A stretch of DNA of 64,000 nt, from contig CASFJV010000046.1 of assembly GCA_949295125.1 (NCBI GenBank), forward strand, positions 1-64,000, in the 5' to 3' direction. Of the stretch, positions 16,028 through 22,579 are shown piece after piece. The DNA comes from an uncultured Spirochaetales bacterium (lineage in GTDB: Bacteria; Spirochaetota; Spirochaetia; Sphaerochaetales; Sphaerochaetaceae). Within the stretch, counting starts at the first letter, position 1, and every line of letters starts with the position of its first letter. The position numbers were made by a program, and so were the translations under genes. The notes under the pieces were generated by a model. The model was not told the origin of the DNA, made no database searches, and saw only the letters and a list, made by a program, of their open reading frames with translations.

Positions 16028-17356
16028 TCACCTCACCATGCATGGTCTCTTATTGTCAAATTTCCATCCTGGAATCAGGTACTGCATCCCTTTTGCATCA
16101 TCCCTGGCTCCAAGGCAGTTTTTCTCAAATATTTCAGCAGCTTTCTCAACCTGCTTCCTGTCAACTTCAATTCCAAGTCCCGGTTTCTTAGGCAGTTCAA
16201 TGCACCCATTCACTATTTCAAGAGGTTCCTTTGTCAGCCTCTCCCTTCCTTCCTGCCAGATCCAGTGCGTGTCAATTCCGTTCATCTTTCCAGGGATTGC
16301 GGCTGCACACTGCACAACCATTGCAAGAGATATGTCGAAATGGTTGTTTGAATGGCATCCCCACATAAGGCCGAAGTCATTGCAGAGCTGGCCAACCCTT
16401 ACAGAGCCTTCCATTGTCCAGAAATGAGGATCAGCCAAAGGTATGTCAACACTGTTAAGTGCAATGCAGTGTGCCATCTGCCTCCAGTCGGTATCTATCA
16501 TATTTGTAGCAGTCGGCATTCCGGATCCCCTCCTGAATTCTGCCATTATCTCACGTCCTGAAAATCCATCCTCAGCTCCGCATGGATCCTCGCAGTAGGC
16601 AAGCACTTTCTTCAGCTCTGGAGCAATCTCAAGAGATTCCTTAAGTGACCAGCAGCCATTAGGATCAAGATCAACCCTTGCATCAGGGAAATCCCTCTTT
16701 ATAAGCTTTACAGCCTCAAGCTCCTGACGTGGGGAGAACACTCCACCCTTGAGCTTGAAATCCTGGAATCCATATTTTTCATGTGTTGCATGGGCAAGCT
16801 TAAGCACTGCTTCCGCGGTGAGGGCCTCCTCATTTCTCAGCCTGTACCACTCACAGCTGCTTGAGGACTCATCCATATAGTCAAGATCTGTCTTCTTCCT
16901 GTCCCCAATATAGAAAAGGTATGAAAGGAACTGAACCTTGTCCCTCTGTATTCCATCACCCATCAATGCAGCAGCAGGAACACCAAGGAACTTGCCAAGC
17001 AGGTCAAGCATCGGAGCCTCAATTGCAGTCACAACGTGCACACCGGTTCTCAGGTCAAATGTCTGAAGCCCCCTGACATCGTCCTTTATATTGGAACTGA
17101 GCCATGCCCTTACCTTATTGAGCGTCTGCTTATAGTCAGCTATTGATGTGCCGATGACAAAATCCCTGACATCCTCAAGGGCCTTTGCGATTTTCTGTCC
17201 GCCTGGAACTTCCCCCACTCCCTCTGCTCCTGTGCTGTCTGTAAGGATAACAACATTCCTTGTGAAATAAGGAGCATGTGCTCCAGAAAGATTCAGTTCC
17301 ATGGAGTCATGTCCAGCTACCATGAATACTTCCATTTTCTCAATTGTCGGTGTCAC
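16028..17356 (-). CDS. gudX: Glucarate dehydratase paralogue (GudX-like)
   Basis: A second enolase-superfamily hexarate dehydratase; 442 residues, clearly paralogous to its neighbour across the full length. All catalytic positions are kept: K201/K203, D231 (LDPNGCW), E256 (CEDPCGAE), N285 (ATNMIDTDW), D309 (LADPHFW) and H335 (GCHSNNHFD). In enteric bacteria GudX is a partner of GudD with weak activity of its own, but here nothing in the sequence predicts loss of activity. It is the first gene of the minus-strand gud transcript, with promoter and palindrome in the divergent region upstream. Confidence 0.82.
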   Translation of the reverse strand: MTPTIEKMEVFMVAGHDSMELNLSGAHAPYFTRNVVILTDSTGAEGVGEVPGGQKIAKALEDVRDFVIGTSIADYKQTLNKVRAWLSSNIKDDVRGLQTFDLRTGVHVVTAIEAPMLDLLGKFLGVPAAALMGDGIQRDKVQFLSYLFYIGDRKKTDLDYMDESSSSCEWYRLRNEEALTAEAVLKLAHATHEKYGFQDFKLKGGVFSPRQELEAVKLIKRDFPDARVDLDPNGCWSLKESLEIAPELKKVLAYCEDPCGAEDGFSGREIMAEFRRGSGMPTATNMIDTDWRQMAHCIALNSVDIPLADPHFWTMEGSVRVGQLCNDFGLMWGCHSNNHFDISLAMVVQCAAAIPGKMNGIDTHWIWQEGRERLTKEPLEIVNGCIELPKKPGLGIEVDRKQVEKAAEIFEKNCLGARDDAKGMQYLIPGWKFDNKRPCMVR

Positions 17357-17385
17357 GATAAATTCCTCCGTTTAATATTAAGCTA

Positions 17386-17414
17386 AGGATAGCACTGCTT
17401 TTTGCATAATGCAA
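17386..17414 (-). promoter_or_regulatory. gud operon promoter with palindrome over -35
   Basis: Minus strand: TTGCAT (17414-17409), 17-bp spacer, TATCCT (17391-17386). TTGCATAATGCAA (17402-17414) is a perfect 13-nt palindrome covering the -35 box, a plausible operator. An ACGGAGGA ribosome-binding site precedes ATG 17356. Confidence 0.6.
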
Positions 17415-17693
17415 GAAAAATATAATAGTATTATATAATTTTTAAATATTTACCGAATTATTATATTAGTAAATTAGAATTTAGATTAAATAACACGAAA
17501 AATAAGGGATTTTATCCATATTCTTCTCAAAATAACTCCATAATAATTATCAATAAAAGCACTGTTTTAAACCGTAAAAGGACCATATTATGGCAATATA
17601 TGACAAAATATTGAATACTAATTGTATTTTTATAACAAATACTCTGATTTTTAGCCATTAATTACAAAAATTTCAAATGATTTTATATTTTTG

Positions 17694-17723
17694 TTGACAA
17701 ATCCAGAAAATGATCCATAGAAT
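17694..17723 (+). promoter_or_regulatory. Promoter of the hexarate transporter operon
   Basis: TTGACA (17694-17699), an 18-bp spacer and TAGAAT (17718-17723). AAAGGAG stands 7 nt before the ATG at 17769. Confidence 0.75.
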
Positions 17724-17768
17724 TTACGTATAAACAAAACCGCAATATGCGGAAAAAGGAGATTATTT

Positions 17769-19046
17769 ATGGATCTTTACATTACATTAGCCGTTACAGT
17801 AGTCATGATGGCAATGTTCATCTGGGGAAAATATCCTTATGGACTAATCACAATGGCTTGCTGTGTTATCCTGGCGGGAACTGGAGTTCTTACACTTTCA
17901 GAAGCATTCTCCGGCTTTGCTGACCAGATCGTTGTTCTTATCGCTCCGACGCTTGCTCTTTCTGCAGCTTTGACAAAAACAAACCTTGTTGGTTCCTTTG
18001 GAAAGCTCCTGGACAAGATGAAGGGCAGCCATGGAACGCTTTTAATCCTCGCATTCTATGCAGTTGGAATCATCATGGCACAGTTCATTCCTACAACTGG
18101 AAGCATTGCCATCCTCATCGTATTCCTTGCTACGCTTGGAAATACAGGAGACATCACAACAAAGAGGATCATGATGCCACTGCTTGGTGTCATGGTTGCA
18201 TGGAAGTTCAGGACTCCAATTGGGCTTGGAGCTACAACATTTGCAATGGTAAATGGATTTGCTGGCGACATCCTTACAAACAACAACCTTCCTGGACTCA
18301 GCCTGCTAGATCCATTCCTCTATGCAATTATCCCTTCCCTATGCCTTACAATTTACTGCATCTTCTGCTGGAAGCTCATGCCAAAAGACGATACAGCAAT
18401 TGATGAGAGCAAGCTGAAGAAGCAGGCCCAGGTTGAGCTTCTTCCACTTAACAAGCAGTATATTGTTTACGGAGTATTCGTGGTTGTTGTTGTGCTGATG
18501 CTTTTCAACCTTTTCAACCTCCGCTATCTTGCTCCGGCAATTGGCGCTATCATCCTTATCTTCACAGGATGCCTTAAGGTTCCAGAGGCAGTTAAGAGCA
18601 TGACAGGAGATATGATCTGGATGATCGCAGGCGTTCTTGCAGTTGCTGATGCACTTTCTGCATCAGGTGCCAGTGAGCTCATCGGATCTGCACTGCAGTC
18701 TGTGCTTTCCGGCGTTACGAACCCGTACCTCATCTGCCTGATCTTCTCAGCTGTAACAGTTATCATGACAACATTCCTTTCAAATACTGCAACACAGGCT
18801 GTTCTTATTCCTATTGCAGCAAGTATCTGTGCAGCAGCAGGATGGGATCCAAGAGGACTCATGCTCATTATCGGAACATGCAACTATTTTGCTATCGGCT
18901 TCCCTTCAGGATCCGGAGAAGCTGCAGTCACATTTGCAGCTGCTGGCTACAACCCGGTCAAAATCCTGAAATTCACAGGCCCTTACCTGCTGATTGCCAT
19001 CGTAACCTGCGGCCTTATGGCTCAGATAATGTACCCGCTATACTGA
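17769..19046 (+). CDS. SLC13/ion-transporter superfamily permease, probable hexarate transporter
   Basis: A 425-residue membrane protein with about eleven helices. Two hairpin-like motifs recur, QFIPTTGSIAIL (about residue 101) and FLSNTATQAVLIP (about residue 337), resembling the SNT sites that bind Na+ and dicarboxylate in SLC13/DASS carriers. E. coli takes up glucarate through an MFS carrier, which is absent here. Leading a divergent operon opposite the gud genes, this protein is the natural candidate for uptake of glucarate/galactarate. The substrate assignment is contextual. A good promoter and ribosome-binding site precede it. Confidence 0.75.
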   Translation: MDLYITLAVTVVMMAMFIWGKYPYGLITMACCVILAGTGVLTLSEAFSGFADQIVVLIAPTLALSAALTKTNLVGSFGKLLDKMKGSHGTLLILAFYAVGIIMAQFIPTTGSIAILIVFLATLGNTGDITTKRIMMPLLGVMVAWKFRTPIGLGATTFAMVNGFAGDILTNNNLPGLSLLDPFLYAIIPSLCLTIYCIFCWKLMPKDDTAIDESKLKKQAQVELLPLNKQYIVYGVFVVVVVLMLFNLFNLRYLAPAIGAIILIFTGCLKVPEAVKSMTGDMIWMIAGVLAVADALSASGASELIGSALQSVLSGVTNPYLICLIFSAVTVIMTTFLSNTATQAVLIPIAASICAAAGWDPRGLMLIIGTCNYFAIGFPSGSGEAAVTFAAAGYNPVKILKFTGPYLLIAIVTCGLMAQIMYPLY

Positions 19047-19065
19047 TTAAAAGGAGAAAAGAAAA

Positions 19066-19914
19066 ATGGAGAAAAAGATTTATTACGCACAGGTTGTCCA
19101 CCCCAGATTCGGAGATGACAAGAGTCATCCATGGAAGTACACTCTTCCTGCATTCAGATATGCTCCTCATGTATGGAATGTCGGCGGAAACGATGATGTA
19201 TGCTGCTTCCTCCTCGACTCCGGCGAAGGCCTGATCCTCATTGATACTGGCTATACGGAATCTGTATATCTCACAGTAGACAGGATCTGGAGGGCAGGTT
19301 TTGATCCAAAGGACATCAAGAAGATCCTTCTTACGCACTGGCACTGGGATCACTGCAATGGAGCATCAATGTTCCAGCAGCTTGCAGGCGGGAAGGCAGA
19401 GATCTGGCTCAGCAGGGAAGATGAAGTGCTCCACCAGAAATGGAAGGATGACACATCTGAGATGCCAATGATCGACTATGAAGTTACAAACTTCTATGAT
19501 GATAGTAAGCCAATCAAGCTTGGAAGGTTCACGATCGAGACATTCCTTACCCCGGGACACACTCCAGGCGTAACATCCTTCAGGTTTACGGATACCGATG
19601 AAGAGACAGGAAAGACATACCGCCTTGCACTTCATGGAGGTCTCGGTGTTCCGATGATGAGACCTGACCTGCGCGGAAAATGGGATGTGACAGAGGAGAT
19701 GTGCTACCGCTTTGTTTCAGACTGTGAGAAAATGGCAGAATGGCCAATTGATATCGCACTTCAGAGCCATGTCAACCAGGGGAATATCAAGGCAAACATC
19801 CCTGAGGATACAAATGACTATTCAGTCTGGATTGCAGACTACGCATGGAAGGATGTCCTTTTAAACAGGGCTGAAGCTGTAAAAGCATTCTATCCAGAGA
19901 AATATGGCAAGTAA
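19066..19914 (+). CDS. Metallo-beta-lactamase-fold hydrolase, possible sugar-acid lactonase
   Basis: A 282-residue cytoplasmic metallohydrolase. The metal motif H91-x-H93-x-D95-H96 (LTHWHWDHCNG) and H165 (TPGHTPG) are clear. The bridging aspartate, normally in a GD motif, appears replaced in the LALHGGLG stretch, and a final histidine may be in LQSHVNQGN. N-acyl-homoserine lactonases of this fold look similar. Set 19 bp after the hexarate transporter and before galactarate dehydratase, it more likely opens glucaro- or galactaro-lactones so that they can enter the dehydratases. This role is inference. Followed by a terminator. Confidence 0.72.
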   Translation: MEKKIYYAQVVHPRFGDDKSHPWKYTLPAFRYAPHVWNVGGNDDVCCFLLDSGEGLILIDTGYTESVYLTVDRIWRAGFDPKDIKKILLTHWHWDHCNGASMFQQLAGGKAEIWLSREDEVLHQKWKDDTSEMPMIDYEVTNFYDDSKPIKLGRFTIETFLTPGHTPGVTSFRFTDTDEETGKTYRLALHGGLGVPMMRPDLRGKWDVTEEMCYRFVSDCEKMAEWPIDIALQSHVNQGNIKANIPEDTNDYSVWIADYAWKDVLLNRAEAVKAFYPEKYGK

Positions 19915-19933
19915 AGAGAGATAAATACCTCCT

Positions 19934-19963
19934 GGATCGGGCCTGAAAAACCCGGTCCTTTTT
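19934..19963 (+). terminator. Terminator after MBL hydrolase gene
   Basis: GGATCGGG (19934-19941) pairs with CCCGGTCC (19951-19958), one G-T pair, followed by TTTTT. TATAAT begins two bases later (19965-19970), so one transcript ends where the garD transcript starts. Confidence 0.75.
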
Positions 19964-19964
19964 G

Positions 19965-19982
19965 TATAATGGAGACCGTATG
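19965..19982 (+). promoter_or_regulatory. garD -10 box and start site
   Basis: TATAAT (19965-19970) is followed immediately by GGAG and the ATG at 19980. The -35 region falls inside the preceding terminator stem and is poor. The transcript leader would be only a few bases, or GGAG serves read-through mRNA from upstream. Confidence 0.45.
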
Positions 19983-21494
19983 GAAAAAAGACTCACAATA
20001 AAGGTAAACGAAAAGGACAATGTGGCAGTAGCCATAAGGGATCTTGAGAAAGGAGAGGATATAGGAAACGGAATCATCCTGCTCTCTGCCATTCCACAGG
20101 CCCATAAGATCGCTCTTGAAGACATTGAGAAAGGCGGAAAAATAATAAGATATGGTGTTACCCTTGGCTATGCAAAGGAGAAGATACTGAAAGGTTCCTG
20201 GATAAATGAGCACATGCTCGACCTTCCAAAGAGCCCATCTCTTGATAATCTCGAATGGGGAACGAATATCGTAACAGACCTTCCTGATCCTCCAAGAAAG
20301 ACATGGATGGGCTACAGGAATGCAGAAGGCCCGGCAGGAACTAAGAACATGCTTGGCATTGTCACAACAGTCCAGTGCGCGGCTGGAGTGCTGAAAGTAG
20401 CTGTTGAGAGAATTAGGAAAGAGCTTCTGCCTCTCTATCCAAATGTGGATGACGTCGTTGCTGTAACGCACCCATATGGATGCGGAGTTGCAATCAACGC
20501 ACCAATGGCAGTTATTCCAATCAGGGCAGTAACAAACCTTATTAAGCATCCGAATTTCGGGGGAGAGGTGATGGTTGTCGGCCTTGGATGTGAAAAGCTG
20601 ACATATGACAGGGTCCTTCCTCCGGATCTCATTAATGATGAGAACGTCCTGACACTCCAGGATTATGCAGGGCATGATGAGATGATGAATGCCATTTTAA
20701 GCATGGCAAGAAGGAAACTTGAGAAACTAAACAGGAGGAAAAGGGAGGAACTGCCCCTTTCTGATCTGCTTATCGGCTTGCAGTGCGGAGGCTCTGATGC
20801 CTTTTCAGGAATCACGGCAAACCCAAGTGTCGGATATGCAGCTGACATGATAGTAAAAGGCGGAGGAACAGTACTCTTTTCTGAAGTGACCGAAGTGAGG
20901 GATGGAGTTAACTTCATAGCACACAGGTGCATATCAAAAGAAGTGTGTGACAAGCTTGCATCTGAAATGTCATGGTATGACAGCTACCTTGAAGAGGGAG
21001 GAGTTGATAGGGATGCAAACCCTACTCCGGGCAATAAGAAAGGGGGGCTTGCAAACATTGTGGAAAAGGCAATGGGATCTATCGCAAAAAGTGGAAGGAG
21101 CCCAATTACCCAGGTGCTGTCCCCGGCAGAAAAGCCGACAGAAAAAGGAATGATTTTTGCAGCAACTCCTGCAAGCGATATCGTATGCGGGCCATGCCAG
21201 GTTGCAAGCGGAATCGGACTGCAGGTATTCATGACGGGACGCGGAACTCCATACGGCCTTGAAATTGCTCCAGTTATAAAGGTATGCAGCAGGAATGAGC
21301 TGAAAAAGCACTGGTTCGACCTGATTGACATCTCAGCCGGTGATGTCGCAACAGGCGAAAAGACAATAGCAGAAGTCGGAACGGAGATTTTCAATTTCAT
21401 TCTCGATGTTGCATCAGGAATAAAAAAACCGTATAGCGACGTATACGGATTCCATAACGATATGTGCATATTCAATCCAGCACCGATTACATAG
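19980..21494 (+). CDS. garD: Galactarate dehydratase (UxaA/GarD family)
   Basis: Dehydrates meso-galactarate to 5-keto-4-deoxyglucarate, so galactarate joins the same route as glucarate. 504 residues versus about 520 for E. coli GarD. N-terminal SAF-type domain (about residues 1-85) followed by the UxaA/GarD core with conserved GYRNAEGPAGTKN, VAVTHPYGCG, GLGCEK, LIGLQCGGSDAFSGITANP, FSEVTE and CGPCQVASGIGLQVFMTGRGTP. Altronate dehydratase UxaA is the near relative, but no uronate genes lie around. ATG 19980 is chosen over an upstream in-frame TTG that lies between the terminator and the -10 box. Confidence 0.88.
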   Translation: MEKRLTIKVNEKDNVAVAIRDLEKGEDIGNGIILLSAIPQAHKIALEDIEKGGKIIRYGVTLGYAKEKILKGSWINEHMLDLPKSPSLDNLEWGTNIVTDLPDPPRKTWMGYRNAEGPAGTKNMLGIVTTVQCAAGVLKVAVERIRKELLPLYPNVDDVVAVTHPYGCGVAINAPMAVIPIRAVTNLIKHPNFGGEVMVVGLGCEKLTYDRVLPPDLINDENVLTLQDYAGHDEMMNAILSMARRKLEKLNRRKREELPLSDLLIGLQCGGSDAFSGITANPSVGYAADMIVKGGGTVLFSEVTEVRDGVNFIAHRCISKEVCDKLASEMSWYDSYLEEGGVDRDANPTPGNKKGGLANIVEKAMGSIAKSGRSPITQVLSPAEKPTEKGMIFAATPASDIVCGPCQVASGIGLQVFMTGRGTPYGLEIAPVIKVCSRNELKKHWFDLIDISAGDVATGEKTIAEVGTEIFNFILDVASGIKKPYSDVYGFHNDMCIFNPAPIT

Positions 21495-21520
21495 CAGTTT
21501 TTTTAGTCATTCTCCTTTTT

Positions 21521-21544
21521 GGGCTGCCTCACGCAGCCCTTTTT
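21521..21544 (+). terminator. Terminator after garD
   Basis: GGGCTGC (21521-21527) and GCAGCCC (21533-21539) form a perfect stem followed by five T. It serves the plus strand; the minus-strand side is followed by A residues. Confidence 0.82.
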
Positions 21545-22326
21545 CATACTGCATAATAGCCAAGCATGCTTGATATCCTGTTTGCCATCTCCTTGAGCTT
21601 TGGAATTGTCCCTTCAATCTCCTCGACGCTCATGTTCGGCTCCAGGGCTGATGCAGAAATTGCAGCCACTATCTCCCCTTTACCATTCATGATAGGGACG
21701 GCAGAACAGTTGTCGCCGCTGATGTATTCGTTCCTGTCACGCCCTACACCTTCCCTTCTTACCTTATCCAGCTCTTTCACAAGGCTATCCCTGTCTGTAA
21801 TTGTATCGGGAGTAAAGGCTTTGAGCCCACCGCTTGCTTCTATCATCCTGTCAATCTCTTGCTCACCCATCTGGGAACACAGAACTTTTCCCAGCCCCGT
21901 GCAATGGAATGGTATGATCCTTCCCGGAGTGAAATACGTGCGCGGAAGGGACTGCCCGTCTATCCTGTCTATAATAAGGATGTCATAGCCGTTCCTTACC
22001 CCCATGTTGATATTTGCTTTCTGGAAATTAGTCCACAGTAGCTCGAGATAAGGCATCGTCAGCTTCCTGATTTCAAGAGACTGAAGTGCGACCCTTGAAA
22101 GGTTTAAGCACTTTAAGGACAGGGAGAAAAGGCCTGTCTGTGGATTTTTGTCAAGATAACCTGCCCCCTGAATGGAAGAAAGCAGCCTGAATGCCATATT
22201 GCTGTTGACATCAAGCTCATCACATACGTCCTGTATGCTGATCGGACCATTGTGCCTGCATGCAAGATCCATTATCCTGAAACAGCGTTCAACTACCTTT
22301 ATATTATATTTTTCACTTTCACTCAT
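21544..22326 (-). CDS. IclR-family transcriptional regulator of hexarate genes
   Basis: A 260-residue regulator with an N-terminal winged helix-turn-helix (about residues 8-62, VVERCFRIMDLACRHNGPIS onward) and a C-terminal IclR effector domain. The effector part includes FTPGRIIPFHCTGLGKVL and DNCSAVPIMNGKGEIVAAISASA, where IclR proteins bind small carboxylates. ATG 22326 (MSESEKYN) has AAGGA 8 nt upstream; two further in-frame ATGs upstream are less well placed. It is transcribed away from, and lies next to, the garD end of the hexarate locus, so it is the likely local regulator with a hexarate or keto-deoxy intermediate as effector. Confidence 0.85.
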   Translation of the reverse strand: MSESEKYNIKVVERCFRIMDLACRHNGPISIQDVCDELDVNSNMAFRLLSSIQGAGYLDKNPQTGLFSLSLKCLNLSRVALQSLEIRKLTMPYLELLWTNFQKANINMGVRNGYDILIIDRIDGQSLPRTYFTPGRIIPFHCTGLGKVLCSQMGEQEIDRMIEASGGLKAFTPDTITDRDSLVKELDKVRREGVGRDRNEYISGDNCSAVPIMNGKGEIVAAISASALEPNMSVEEIEGTIPKLKEMANRISSMLGYYAV

Positions 22327-22362
22327 TACCGCCATCCTTATGGAATATATACTCTTTATAAA

Positions 22363-22391
22363 ATTATAGGGTATTTTTATAAAAATAGCAA
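22363..22391 (-). promoter_or_regulatory. iclR promoter
   Basis: Minus strand: TTGCTA (22391-22386), 17-bp spacer, TATAAT (22368-22363). Leader of about 30 nt to the ATG at 22326. Confidence 0.7.
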
Positions 22392-22405
22392 AAATTTTAA
22401 TAAGA

Positions 22406-22418
22406 ATTTCACTGAAAT
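22406..22418. promoter_or_regulatory. Palindrome upstream of iclR promoter
   Basis: ATTTCA-C-TGAAAT is a perfect 13-nt inverted repeat about 15 bp upstream of the iclR -35 box, a size and symmetry usual for IclR-type sites. Binding is inferred. Confidence 0.45.
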
Positions 22419-22545
22419 CTAAAACGGTAAAACAATAATCAATCAATCTTGAAGATTCTTCACCGCTTAGGATAAGGGATGATGTACTTAGCCTCTTTCA
22501 GGAATTGCTTTTTACCACTTCCAAAGCTCCTGCATTTTCCTTATC

Positions 22546-22574
22546 ATCCTATTGATAATCAATTCTAATAGGAT
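22546..22574. promoter_or_regulatory. Nested inverted repeats just upstream of nrdA
   Basis: ATCCTATT (22546-22553) and AATAGGAT (22567-22574) are perfectly inverted with a 13-bp spacer. Inside lies a second palindrome, ATTGAT-A-ATCAAT (22551-22563). The right arm contains the AGGAT that would act as ribosome-binding site for ATG 22580. The element could therefore control transcription or translation of ribonucleotide reductase. It does not match the NrdR box by eye. Confidence 0.55.
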
Positions 22575-22579
22575 AACGG

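Larger units (their letters stand above)
17357..17768. other. AT-rich divergent control region of the hexarate locus
   Basis: A 412-bp gap without genes, very AT-rich in the middle. It holds the minus-strand gud promoter (17386-17414) and the plus-strand transporter promoter (17694-17723). Between them lie A/T runs and short repeats such as TATAATAGTATTATATA (about 17420-17437). No small open frame with a ribosome-binding site was seen. The size suggests binding sites for more than one regulator. Confidence 0.6.

Noticed and set aside
19890-20675. 261-residue minus-strand frame opposite garD
   Set aside because: It lies wholly antisense to the conserved garD frame, has biased composition (Cys, His, Trp rich) and no ribosome-binding site.
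22546-22574. NrdR box upstream of nrdA
   Set aside because: The repeat arms (ATCCTATT/AATAGGAT) do not match the known NrdR consensus by eye, so it is reported only as an unnamed dyad.
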